NCBI GenBank assembly: GCA_026874595.1
Contig: CM049318.1
Coordinates: 8,596,741-8,660,740 of the forward strand
Source: Sipunculus nudus
Taxonomy: Eukaryota > Annelida > Sipuncula > Golfingiida > Sipunculidae
Length of the DNA: 64,000 nucleotides
Direction: 5' to 3'
Shown in pieces: positions 44,340 through 55,212 of this stretch (its first letter is position 1; every line of letters starts with the position of its first letter). The notes under the pieces are model-generated. The model saw nothing but the letters and a program-made list of their open reading frames with translations, was not told the DNA's origin and made no database searches. Position numbers and translations under genes: made by a program.

Positions 44340-44765
44340 CAACAGAACTTGAGTTTACTCGTACTTGATGTCAAAGTCTGATAAAGTTTTTGTCATCATA
44401 ATCTTGTCAACTTAAACTTAGTTAATCAAGGTCTGATACAGTTTAAGTCTTTAAAAATGCTTGTCTACTTGTGTCTACTTGAACTTTTAGGTGAAACAAA
44501 GTATGACATAAATTAGGTAATAAAAAATAACTTCTTGAACTTTAAGTGGGACAAATTATAATATAGTGTAAACCTTTGATAAATCTTATCCACTGAAACA
44601 AAGTTTGATATAGTAATGGTATCAAAAGATTTTTTTTGTTTACTTAAACAATCAGTAGAAGAAAATTTGATATGGTTTTAATCTTCAACCAATCTTTTCT
44701 ATTTGCAATTTGCCTTGAAAAAAATCCGATAGACTTTAGGTTATTTACCGACCTTGCAGATTTTC
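44340..44765. repeat. Degenerate tandem array, about 55-65 bp period
   Basis: The phrase AAAGTCTGATAAAGTTTTTG recurs as AAGGTCTGATACAGTTTAAG, AAAGTATGACATAAATTAGG, AAAGTTTGATATAGTAATGG, AAAATTTGATATGGTTTTAA and AAAATCCGATAGACTTTAGG near 44370, 44428, 44498, 44602, 44662 and 44720, with CTTGAACTT-type words between. Confidence 0.65.
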
Positions 44766-46299
44766 AAGTTAGGTCGAACAATGTTAAAGTAATGGAGAAC
44801 AGTTTTCGCTTTCCTTTTAAAGCAATGAATTGATGTTCCCCGTGAAACGACTTTCCGTTGTCGGAGACATATAGCAATATTTAATACAAAGTCAAATGTA
44901 TTTTCGGGGATTTCCCTACATTATTACAAAAGTTCGCTGTATTTTAGGGCTTCGTTATGACGTGTGAGTGGTATAGAAGAAAGACATGAGACATATCACG
45001 TTACAGCCATGAGTGTAGCACGTGATGACCACATGATTCAATTAAATGATAAAGCTATTATTATTCATACATATCAAATATAAAATGTCTACTAAATGAA
45101 AATGCCTTGTTCCGTTGGAAGTCAATAACAATCTACCCAAACATTACAGCAGGAAAAGGTGTTGGAACCAAGAATTTTTACATAAAAGATGTGCTTTGAA
45201 GTTACACAATTTGCTTATAATTACATATGCAGTTTCCACATGAGTTTCATTTATATACCCAGTTAATTAAAGCGTCACAAATAACAAAAGCAAAATAAAA
45301 ATGATAATCCATCGCAGGTGCATGGATAATTTTTATACAAAGTTACTTATACCATGATGTTTCTGTATTGCTGTGAACTCATGTTATGATTTCGTTGGTG
45401 ATTATAAAAAAAATGATTTATTAAGGAATGTTAACGACTTCTGTATTGCACCATGTACTATGATAACTGCTTACTATCACTACTTTCACTTAGCTTTAAT
45501 TAGATCTTAGCTCTTACTTTGCCTTCTAAAAGTATGGTGATTTGTCTTTCTACATAAATGTCTTATAATGGTTTAATTATCCATTACTATTACTGTAAAG
45601 TATTTGCCCAAATGTCGTAGATGTTAATATTCTAGTATAAAACGTGGTAATGTATTTCTGCTTATTTAGAAAAAGAAATTGTTTTTTACTGGTTTTATCA
45701 GATATAGGAATATTTACATATGCAGCAAAACATTTTGGAAACATAGTGGTTGTTTATAAATTTATCGATATTTTATCGATAGCAATAAAAGATATAAGGT
45801 TAGCCCAGTCATGAAAACACGTGTTATTTATCATTATAAATATATTTTGATGTTTGCAGTTATATGTGTAAATAGGATAAACCGACTTATCCTCTTCCTG
45901 TGTATTTTTGTGCCTTCTTCCTAAATTCCTTTGTGAAGTAGTTTATGCTGTTATTTTACTCTTTTTGATATTAATATTCCTTTATATTTAACAGCTATCT
46001 TACCAGTTGAAAGTGTTATTTAATGTTATCAACCTTTATTACTCGTTTTTTTTCTTATTCATTCTTCCAATGCATAATTAATAAAACTCAAATTAATTAA
46101 ACACATGTGAATGTATTATCATATCATTGTATTTATTTTATTGTTTATAATTGTATAACATTTACGTTTGTATTGGATTTTGTTTAAATAACCATGCGCA
46201 ATACACATGAATCCGCAATACACTCAAAGACAGATACAAATAATTTCACTATTTAAGTTTTTATTAATTTTGGTCTCTCATAACACGAATATGGTAATA
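44766..46299. other. AT-rich DNA, no gene seen
   Basis: Low-complexity A/T-rich sequence with no open frame above about 60 codons. Confidence 0.45.
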
Positions 46300-46879
46300 T
46301 GTTTTATACATTGAGAATTTGTATATTTTGTGTACATACCTCTGGTTTGTGCCGGTCATCAATATAGAATTAAACCCGGTGTTGAAAAAGAAATTTGCGG
46401 CTTAAAGCCAATAATTAATCATAAAGAATCTATGTCGGAGTACTTTTGTTATTTACAAGTGGACGTGATGCATGGTTGTGTTCCAGGCAAACCGTTCCAT
46501 GATGTCGCCAGGACAGCCGGCCCGCGTCTGTTTACTAATTCTTAAGCCGTTCGTTTCAAATTAGGCCGTGCGTGCAGACAGATGGAAAAGGTCATGTAAG
46601 TGATGGGAGATTTTTTTCCCAGAGAATCGCCCATTCACTTCATATGATCAGTGCGTTACTGTGACATTTTGGACGATTGGTTGTCTCGCCGGATGTTTAC
46701 CGAGTATCAACTATCAAAACACACGCTAACACACTCGCCGGTTCTTCCAAGAACTAGATTAATCATATGCCTCTTGGTGTGGGGGGGGAACCCTTGCAGA
46801 CCCGTCCAGAACCCCTTGGCTGTTGTCGGGGAAGATTACCTCCTGTCGGCCGCGACGATGGAAAATCAAATTAGATCCA
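46300..46879. other. Higher-GC unique stretch, possibly conserved non-coding
   Basis: GC and CpG rise from about 46440. Frames of 71 (46330-46545) and 83 codons (46651-46902) have no recognised motif. Given the promoter-like block immediately downstream this may be upstream regulatory DNA. Confidence 0.3.
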
Positions 46880-47323
46880 TTTTGGCGATGACGTCCGTTT
46901 GACCGGTCGCTTCATAGAATTTTCCTGTGTGTTCTAACGGCTGTAGGAGGGTTTTGGAAGCCTGCCGCCCGAGTCCATTGATTTTCATGCTGGAGCGCTT
47001 GCCTCCTATTGGACAGAATCATTCCGGGCTGTATGAATGAAGTACTGGAAAAACCGGCGCTGGCGTAACCATGAATGGGAGATCCTATGTATCAATGAGA
47101 GGCTGGGCTGGATTCAGCTTCGCCGAGCGGCGGACAGCCGGGCTGGTGATGACGTGATGCTTGGTAACTCGGCATCCGCTTCTAGGCTAGCCATCTACGT
47201 CACGAGAGGAGTTCGCTGAGCGCTGACGTAGACACGCGTCATAGCCGGGTCTCTCCATGGTACCGCGGGGACTGCAATGATCGCGCTTGGGAAACCCTTA
47301 TAAAATGTGGCACAGAATTCATA
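46880..47323 (+). promoter_or_regulatory. Candidate RNA polymerase II promoter
   Basis: CpG-rich DNA with CRE-type half-sites: GATGACGTCCG near 46890, GATGACGTGATG near 47150, CTACGTCACG near 47197 and GCTGACGTAG near 47222. A TATA box (TATAAAA, 47299-47305) follows. Transcription would begin around 47330, leading into a donor site at 47423/47424. This is the most promoter-like arrangement in the window, but no transcript or conserved coding exon confirms it. Confidence 0.45.
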
Positions 47324-47329
47324 CCTGCA

Positions 47330-47423
47330 CACACCCTCTTGCCGTGCAGACAGCGCACACGTCCCCACACGTGGTGTTACCGTTGGACATCCCGGACCGG
47401 GTTGCTGGACTAGCCGCTTGCAG
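47330..47423 (+). other. Candidate non-coding first exon
   Basis: Runs from about 25-30 bases after the TATA box to CAG|GTAAGT (exon end 47423), a full-consensus splice donor. It has no ATG, so it would be a 5' UTR exon with the start codon in a later exon, perhaps outside this window. The 163-codon frame on the opposite strand (47195-47686) reads through the whole block and is taken as compositional. Confidence 0.4.
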
Positions 47424-48900
47424 GTAAGTCTCGCTGCATTTGTTGACATTCCTTGCCGGACTCTAACCCTGACTTGTGGGTAGCGCCGAGCCACAGGAGA
47501 CACGTGCGTGTTTGATTGCGGTTTTCCTGCAGGATTGGTCGCTTGAGGACACTTTTTTTCTGATTTTGTGGGATGAATTACACCGCAGGCTAAAAGAGAG
47601 GACGTATCGAGTTGTGTTGAGGTTGTACCACGTTGTGACCAGCTTATGAGACACTGTACCACACAACCGTGCCAAAATGGCAGCAATGTAGCGTTTCACA
47701 TTTGCATTAACGAAAACGTGAGTACACTCTGGATATGACCTTAGCGAGATGGTTTAATTTGCGGTATAATGAAAATTGTTGAAAGAACCATATAAGGATG
47801 CATGCCCCTGGTTACATGATCATAGGACACTAAACGTGCAGCGTGGCACTATGCATTGCAGGGTGAAAAGTAAAGAAGTGATTTATATTTATAAATAAAG
47901 GACCTGCTGCGAGAGACCAAAACTCAGATAATGTTCTCCACGTGCGCCTGGGCTCGCTGCGCTGAATGTAAACAGCCACCGTGGTCCTATTTACGGGTAA
48001 GCTCAGTGACAAAATAGCATGTTAGCAGATGCATGAAACGTAATGTATCTGTCTCAGAAAGGAAAGGTGGGAGATGGTCACGTGATCGATATTTCCATTA
48101 ACAAAACAGAGACTCCGTAAGTAAATAACCATGCTCACAAAACCGGTGTGCAAGCGTTCAGGAAAATAAATATATTCTGCCGATTCCAAAGCTATCTGTT
48201 ATCATTTGTTTGCTTTTGATATAAAGCCACTTTGCGGTACAGAGTTTTTAATTATGTTATTACACCGGGGTACAGGTATTCGACCGGAGCAAATTGGGGA
48301 AGAAACGCCTGCTTGCGGTGAATGGGTTAAGCTGTGCTTACGGGGCAGCCGAGCGTTGAAGGGGTCCCCTGTCATGTGTCTGTTTTTAGTGATGATCTCA
48401 CCGACTGTCCAGTATATAGCACATATTGAATCAGGCAAGCCGCCGTGATGGTCTTAATCCTGGCCCCTTTATATACGAAGGCGACTGAGAATACCGCTTA
48501 AATAATGCTTGCGCTGAGCACAGAGGGAGCGAGCTATCAACCGACATGTATTTAATTAATACTTAAAAAGCCCTGGTGTTTGTCGTTAAAGATGCCAATG
48601 AAAGAGAGACCCTTCTGTTTGTCCGTGACTTAATATAGAGCCCCAGTGAGGGCAGGTCTATTTGGTTATCCGGAGCCAGAGAAGAATTTATAGCATTGAT
48701 TTATTCCAAATTAAAGCATGGAATAAAGCGAGCCATTGACGTAATAACATTAAGGAGAAATATCCACAGCCGTGAAGGTTCCCCTTGAGTCCAATGTTTC
48801 ATGGCCGGTGTTCCTGGGGAAACCGTCGCCAAATATTCATATTTTACAATTGTATCTTTGGCATAAATGTTTACTGAAACCTTCCGAAAGCTCGGGCGAT
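47424..48900. other. Mixed GC, unique-looking DNA, possibly intronic
   Basis: If the donor at 47424 is real this is first-intron sequence. It keeps a higher complexity than the flanks. Frames at 48202-48448 are open on both strands (78-80 codons) without a recognised domain. No downstream exon could be identified. Confidence 0.3.
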
Positions 48901-50138
48901 GACGAAAATTTTAATAAATATAATTTAGTCAATTTATTCTCTAGATAATATTTACATGTTTCGCCTTTTTCCGTCAGAATTCATGTTAAGTAACATGATA
49001 ACAACAAAATAATATAAATTTTATTTTATTTTAACGTGGGTATATTTCCAGTCATATGTTTTTATTTTTATTATAAAATACGACTTGTTAACTGAGGGGT
49101 GAAAGGTATGTACATATAACTTGTACATAAATTATGGAAATTGCATGTATTTATAAATGAGATGTTGTAATAGTTACATGGAGAAATTTTAAATGCTTTT
49201 TCAAAGGGTGCCACACGGAGCCATGTACCTCCTCCCTCTCTGCTGTACTTATAATAATACATTTTCTACACTTTAATAGTTGAGGTTGTGAGATAGCGGT
49301 ATTGTCCATGTATTTATTGCTACTTTTCTTTTACTTTACATGTAACTCATATTCTTATTACAGATTTTTTATTTCCATGTTTTGTAATCGATACATCTGG
49401 TTCATATTACGTGTAAGATATGTAATATAAAGATTATATCAAATTGGAATTTATAACGTGTCATATATCTTCCCGACCACTCCTTTAATCACGGTTATGG
49501 CCATACGGAAATGTCCATCAAGCGATAAAATACATGTAACACTTGCTTACACAAATTTATTATCTATTTATAATATTGCACAATTGTCTTTCTCTAGCTG
49601 TAAAAATGGTAGATAACGGACACTCGTGGAAATACTTGTAATTTCATGACCAGGAGAATTATACTTATTTGTTTTTATTTTACAGTTGGTTAGATCCTTT
49701 TATTTCTTGATTATCTCTTGATGGTTCAATGTACTTTATCGTTTGTGCCTCAGGAAATTAAATCCACATACACAACTGATACCAAAACATTGGTAAACAG
49801 AAATTGAGAATTAAACCAGTAAATTTGGCGGGCAACTTTATCCATGAAAGAACTGAGAAAATCTTATGTATCTGTTTCTATACACAAATATGCAGTTAAC
49901 ATTTAAAAATAGCTTTGAAATATAGATTTTAAATGTTCAGCCTGACCTGAATTATTTTATCACTTTATATATGCCTACTTAACCCAATGGGTTCTCTTCT
50001 CGACTTAGTTCCATGCAGGAAAATATTGAGCAGGGCATCTGTAAAACCTAATGCGAAAAAATAAAAATTCCCTCTGTGAGATTCAAAAGGTATTAAACCA
50101 GTATAATTCATAAACGTTTAATTTATATCAAGATGTTG
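48901..50138. other. AT-rich DNA, no gene seen
   Basis: Nothing supportable. Confidence 0.4.
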
Positions 50139-50178
50139 ATATATATATATATATTTATATATTTAAATATATATATAA
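50139..50178. repeat. Microsatellite (TA)n, interrupted
   Basis: TA units with TTTATATATTTAAATATA interruptions. Confidence 0.85.
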
Positions 50179-50394
50179 TACTTTGTAAAGTATGTCGGTT
50201 AACATATTCAAGTGATTTATAATTCTTGTTAAATGGATCCGAATTACAAAATCAAACTGTAAGATTATCTTAACCTTTGAGGTCAAGCTTAAGTAAACCT
50301 GGCAGAACCGACAATTTACAAAATGTCGACAGAACCCATGAGATACGTATGTGCTAACTACAGGTATATGAGTCATATTTCTCTCCACACCGCG

Positions 50395-50850
50395 CCAAGA
50401 GTACCTTAGAGCAAACTATCCACCTAACATTTCCACAAACTATTCTCTGGCTTACTCTGTGTACAGGTTAATGAGCTGTTGGTATTTTTTTTAAATTCTG
50501 ATCAAGCCTATGTGATGGATTTACAAAATTGTTTATCTTCAAACTGTTTAGACACGATGCATGAACCAATGTTGACGAACAAAGAAAACGGCTTTTCCAA
50601 ACCTCTGGTTCGTCTGGCTTGCCGCCAGGTGTTCTTGTTGAAAGTTTGGATTATTTCGGGCCCCCTGCATGATATAAACACATAGATATAAACAACCAAA
50701 GAGTTTGTGTGCGGAGGGATCGTCTTTATCTGGCCTCTTATTATAAAATGTTCAAGGGATTATCTTTAGTTAATAGAAGTCACATATCGGAAAAGTATCC
50801 CTTATATCTAGAATACGCATTAATTACACCAGTTTTTCTTTCTTTTGTTG
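50395..50850 (-). mobile_element. RptX copy 4
   Basis: Read on -: TGTGACTTCTATTAACTAAA, GATAATCCCTTGAAC, GAGGCCAGATAAAGACGATC, CTCCGCACACAAAC, TATATCTATGTGTTTATATC, GGGGGCCCGAAATAATCCAAAC, TTCGTCAACATTGG, ACAGCTCATTAACCTGTAC and CACAGAGTAAGCCAG. This is the longest and best-preserved copy, so it defines the family at about 400 bp. Confidence 0.7.
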
Positions 50851-51582
50851 GATACTTGGTCGGGTTATTGTTAGAAACGAATTTTAATGATAAGGCTGTT
50901 TGTTCACCAATCCCAGGTTATTCAAGTGTTACTCGACTGAATTAGGGTTCGCCTTTGTTCTTGCGGGCAGATCTCACGTGCAGACCTATCGAGTCACACA
51001 CATATAAGATTGGTCGTGATCTTGGCGGACCTATTTATGCGGTTTCTGACTGCTTTCTAATTTCATATTATTCTTGTTGGTGTTCTACAAAGTTTATCTG
51101 CCGGAATTATCCTTAAAATGAGTTGGGTTTAGACATGCATAGGACATAAAATATTGCCAGAAAAACTGGTATAAATTCCCGTAGATGTGGGAATTAGGCT
51201 GTATAGTGACACAGTACGGATGTAGGGATGACCATCCTAACTTAAAGAACCAAGAGTGAGTCATCTTGCTTTTCTAAATAAAGACACCACGCGCCATGAT
51301 TACCCTAGTCTATTGATCAGCGAGCTATTTTTAGCACGCTCCATGTCGATAGTTATACGGAAGGTGACGAACATGAAAACCAGAAATCAATTGGTGATCC
51401 GTATATAGGAGCTCGGTCAGATGGCTGTGCCTTGGTTACAAGGTATACAGCGTTCTTCCATGAGGGTCAACTTTGTGTTATAGTGCTTAAAATAATTCGA
51501 GTGGACTTGGGTGACCAGAGCAAAGGTTTCTCCCTATGTTACAGTTAGCGGAAGCATGTCACGATTAACATTAAAATTCATA
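50851..51582. other. No gene recognised
   Basis: Nothing supportable. Confidence 0.4.
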
Positions 51583-52083
51583 CCATGAGACTGCTATATA
51601 CGGAATGGTTAAAGAACCCTCCCTTATTCCATGAGACTGCGATATACGGAATGGTTAAAGAACCCTCCCATATTTCATGAGACTGCTATATACGGAATGG
51701 TTCAAGAACCCTCCCTTATTCCATGCGACTGCGATATTCGGAATGGTTTAAAAACCCTCCCATATTCCATGAGAATGCGATATACGGAATGGTTCAAGAA
51801 CCCTCCCATATTCCATGAGACTGCGATATACAGAATTGTTCAAGAACCCTCCCATATTCCATGAGAATGCGATATACGGAACGGTTCAAGAACCCTCCCA
51901 TATTCCATGAGACTGCGATATACGGAACGGTTCAAGAACCCTCCCTTATTCCATGAGACTGCGATATACGGAACGGTTCAAGAACCCTCCCGTATTCCAT
52001 GAGACTGCGATATACGGAATGGTTCAAGAACCCTTCCGTATTCCATGAGACTGCGATATACGGAATGGTTCAAGAACCCTACC
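51583..52083. repeat. 46-bp tandem repeat, 11 copies
   Basis: Unit: CCATGAGACTGCGATATACG, GAATGGTTCAAGAACCCTCC, CATATT. Copies start at 51583, 51629, 51675 and so on every 46 bases with few substitutions, so it is a young array. Variation is mostly point changes (GAATGG/GAACGG, CATATT/CTTATT/CGTATT). There are no unique spacers. The unit is not a multiple of three; the 77-codon frame covers part only. Confidence 0.97.
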
Positions 52084-52372
52084 GTTCATTGTTTTGCTAT
52101 GCTACATTACCAGGAAAATAACAATTATTATTTACGAATCGAATCAAAACCCTGTCATAGTATGACTTATATGGCCGGTAATAAGACTAATTTAATTTTA
52201 CTCATTGATCCAGGTGTTTAGATCACCGATCGATTCACCAAGGATTGACCATACAGAGGAATTTAAATAATGATTATCGGGAAGGAATAACCGATGAAAC
52301 GTCGATAATTTTATCACAAGAGCCTGATAATGTCTTTAGTGCCAGTTATACACCTACCTTTTATGTCGAATT

Positions 52373-52572
52373 AAGAGGATCCAGGATTTTGGAAGGGGGG
52401 GGGGGCAACCAAGGAATGCAAAAAGAAAACCAAAAAATCTGGCCTCTGGTCCGGAAAGGGTCGAGGTAAAAAATATTCTCTGAAAATATTCCCCTAAAAT
52501 ATGGTTGTTGCAGCTCAAGAGGGTGGGGGGGGGCTTCCGGACCCCCTGGACCCCCCTCTGGATCCGCCACTG
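52373..52572. mobile_element. hAT-like MITE (GGCGGATCCAGG family), copy 4
   Basis: Left end AGAGGATCCAGGATTTTGG and right end CTCTGGATCCGCCACTG pair as inverted repeats; G runs lie inside each end. Non-coding; frames over it on both strands come from the ends' palindromic nature. Confidence 0.65.
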
Positions 52573-52654
52573 ATATTATTGCGATCATTTTCTGGATTAT
52601 TCTTTGTACCTATTAATGTACGGTAATTACTGTTAAAAACAGTCCTGATGACGT
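52573..52654. other. Short spacer
   Basis: Unique sequence between MITE copy 4 and RptX copy 5. Confidence 0.5.
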
Positions 52655-52985
52655 TCTTCCTCTCTCACCGATGTATGAGCATGTTTATCTACAAGCTGTT
52701 AGTAAACGCTGCGCATGCGCCAATGTTGACAAAAAGAAAAGTCATGTAATGTAAGACGGTTGCTGCAAAAGTTCGGACGCTGAAAGTGAAGTATTTGCAA
52801 TACACCCTTTGCATATCTTTGGATTATTTTCGGGGACCCACTCTATAAACATGAGGACATAAACAAAAGAAACAGGTTGTGTGCGAATGGATCGGCGTTT
52901 ACTAGCCTATTTTAAGGGATTATCTTAAGTTATTAGACGTCAGACACCGGAATAGGCCCTATAGAGAGCCCGTCTAGCAGTATAC
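52655..52985 (-). mobile_element. RptX copy 5
   Basis: Read on -: CTGACGTCTAATAACTTAAG, ATAATCCCTTAAAATAGG, CGATCCATTCGCACACAACC, TGTCCTCATGTTTATAGAG, CCCCGAAAATAATCCAAAG, TTTTTGTCAACATTGGCGC, AACAGCTTGTAGATAAACATG. It agrees with copy 4 over most of its length. Confidence 0.7.
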
Positions 52986-53199
52986 AAGCGCTGTATGACA
53001 AGAGCTTAAATGGTACAGCATTGTCATGATAAGCAACACAGGTTGCAATAGTCAACCACACTTAATTTGCCATGAAAATTCTTAGTTGACTCTTGTATTC
53101 TTTCTCGCCTTGTTTTCCGTTTGATTAATATTAACATATCACCGGTTTGCTTTACAAGTGTATGATTATTGCCTTTTCATATCGCTTCTCGCCATAGCC

Positions 53200-54925
53200 A
53201 AAAAAACGCGGATCTATTCACATCAGAGCCATTAAAAATCGGATAAACTATTAACATTTATAATCAGACCTATTATTATCAGAACCATAGATAACCGGAT
53301 ATAATATAATCAGATCCGTTATCAGAACCGGATCTTTTATTCATAATTTGATATATTACTATCAGTACCATGAATTATTACATAGAGGATTAAATTTGAA
53401 TTTTTTATCACCAGAGCCATTAGTAACTGGATCTGATATTTACAGAGCTATGAATAAACGGATCTATTTTCAACAGAACCATTTAGATAGGATCTATTAT
53501 TATTAGAGAAATTGAAAATCGGATCCATCATCATTATAGCCGATACTAATCAGATATAATATTATCACATCAATTAAGAACCGAATCTATTAATATCAGA
53601 GCCATTTGATTTCAGATCTATTGATTTCAGAGCCATGAGTAATTGGATCTTTTATTATTTGAGTTATTAATTATTCAATCTGTTATTATCAGAGACATTG
53701 ATAATCGGATATTATATTATCATAATCCATTAAGAACCGAATCTAGTATCACCGGAATCATTGATGATTAAATCATATACTATCAGAGCCTTTTAAAACC
53801 GGATCTTTATTTATCAGCGCCATAAAAACGGATCTGTTATTACCAGAACCAGGGATATCTGACCTTTTATTACCAGACGCTTAATAATCGGATCTTTTAT
53901 TATACAGAAAATTTAAAAGTGGATTTAATATTCTCAGAGCTATTAGTAACCTAATCTGTTATTATCCGAACCATGAATAACGAATCTATTTTCAACGAAA
54001 CCATTACAAATCGGAGCTCTTCTTATCAGATAAAAAAAAATCAGATCCATTATCATGAGAGCTTTTAAAAATTGGATATAATATTATCAGAGCCGTTTGG
54101 AACCGGATATTTCAATATCAGAGCCATTAGAATTCGGATCTATTAATATCAGAGCCATGAGTAATCGGATCCGTTATTATCAGAGCTATTATTAATTGTA
54201 TCTTTTATTATCAGAGCTATTGATAATCGAATATAATATTATCATATCCATTAAGAACCGAATCTATTATTATCGGAACCATTCATGATTTGATCTAAAA
54301 CTATCAGAGCCATTAAAAACCGGATATATTATTATCAGAGCCAGTAAAAAACGGACCTGTTATTACCAGAGGCATTAATAAAGGGATCATTTATTACATG
54401 AGACATTAATTATCGAAACTATCATTATAAAGAGAATTAAAATCGGATTTTTTATTATCAGAGAGATTAGTAACCGGATCTCTTTTTATCAGAACCATTA
54501 ATAAACGGATATGTTTTCAACAGAACCATTATAAATCGGATGGATCTATTATAATAAGAGGAATTAAAAATAGGGTTCATTATCATCAGAGCCGTTAATA
54601 ATCGTTTATACTATTATCTGTTAATATCAGAGCCGTGAGTTATCGGATATTTTATTATCAGGACTATTAATTATTGTGTCTTTTATTATCAGAGTTTTCA
54701 AATTCGGATCTATTAATATAAGAACCATTGAAAATTGGAGCTATTATTATCAGAGCTATTAATAGTCGGATCTTTCATTATCAGATCATTAAAATTCGGA
54801 TATCTTATTTTCAGAGGCATTAGTAATTGGATCTATTACTATCAGTTTAGTGTTTAGTTTTTTATTAACAATAAAATTCGGACCTGTTATTGCTAGAGCC
54901 ATCGATCATCGCATGGATTCTCGTA
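53200..54925. repeat. 31-bp satellite, highly diverged
   Basis: About 50 units of roughly 31-34 bp: TATTATCAGAGCCATTAATA, ATCGGATCTAT. CAGAGCCAT to CAGAGCCAT steps of 31 bases can be read directly near 53600. Units vary by substitution and small indels, and no pair of neighbours is nearly identical, so the array is old and not recently homogenised. AT-rich with regular GATC/GGATCT words. No frame survives. Confidence 0.9.
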
Positions 54926-55006
54926 AAATTCTTAAATTATCAAGGAATCAGCCCTTTATTTGACCAAGCTAACTTTGATTTGTGAGAAGGCACAGGGCTT
55001 TTTTAT

Positions 55007-55212
55007 CAGGGGCGGATCCAGGATTTAGGAAAAAAAGAGGGGGGTCCAACCATGGAGGAAAAATGAAAACCCTAAAAAAAAGATCACCAGGTCAGGAAAA
55101 GGGGGGGGGGGTCCAAAATTTAGTCTGAAACCCTTAAAAAAGCTTGCAGCGGGTGAAAAGGGGTGGGGGGTCCAGACCTGTTCCTTTACTAATCATGAAT
55201 CCTTCTTTACTG
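55007..55212. mobile_element. hAT-like MITE (GGCGGATCCAGG family), copy 5
   Basis: The best left end in the window: CAGGGGCGGATCCAGGATTT; the right end AATCATGAATCCTTCTTTACTG is eroded. Three G-rich blocks ending GGGTCCA are spaced through the element, and CTGAAACCCTTAAAAAAGCTTG mirrors TTTTTTAAGGGCTTCAGAC of copy 2. Confidence 0.65.

Noticed and set aside
47195-47686. A 163-codon gene on -
   Set aside because: No domain was recognised; it runs antisense across the TATA box, the candidate first exon and the donor, and high GC alone can keep such a frame open.
51583-52083. CRISPR-like direct repeats
   Set aside because: The 46-bp units abut with no unique spacers, the genome is animal, and there are no cas genes; it is a simple minisatellite.
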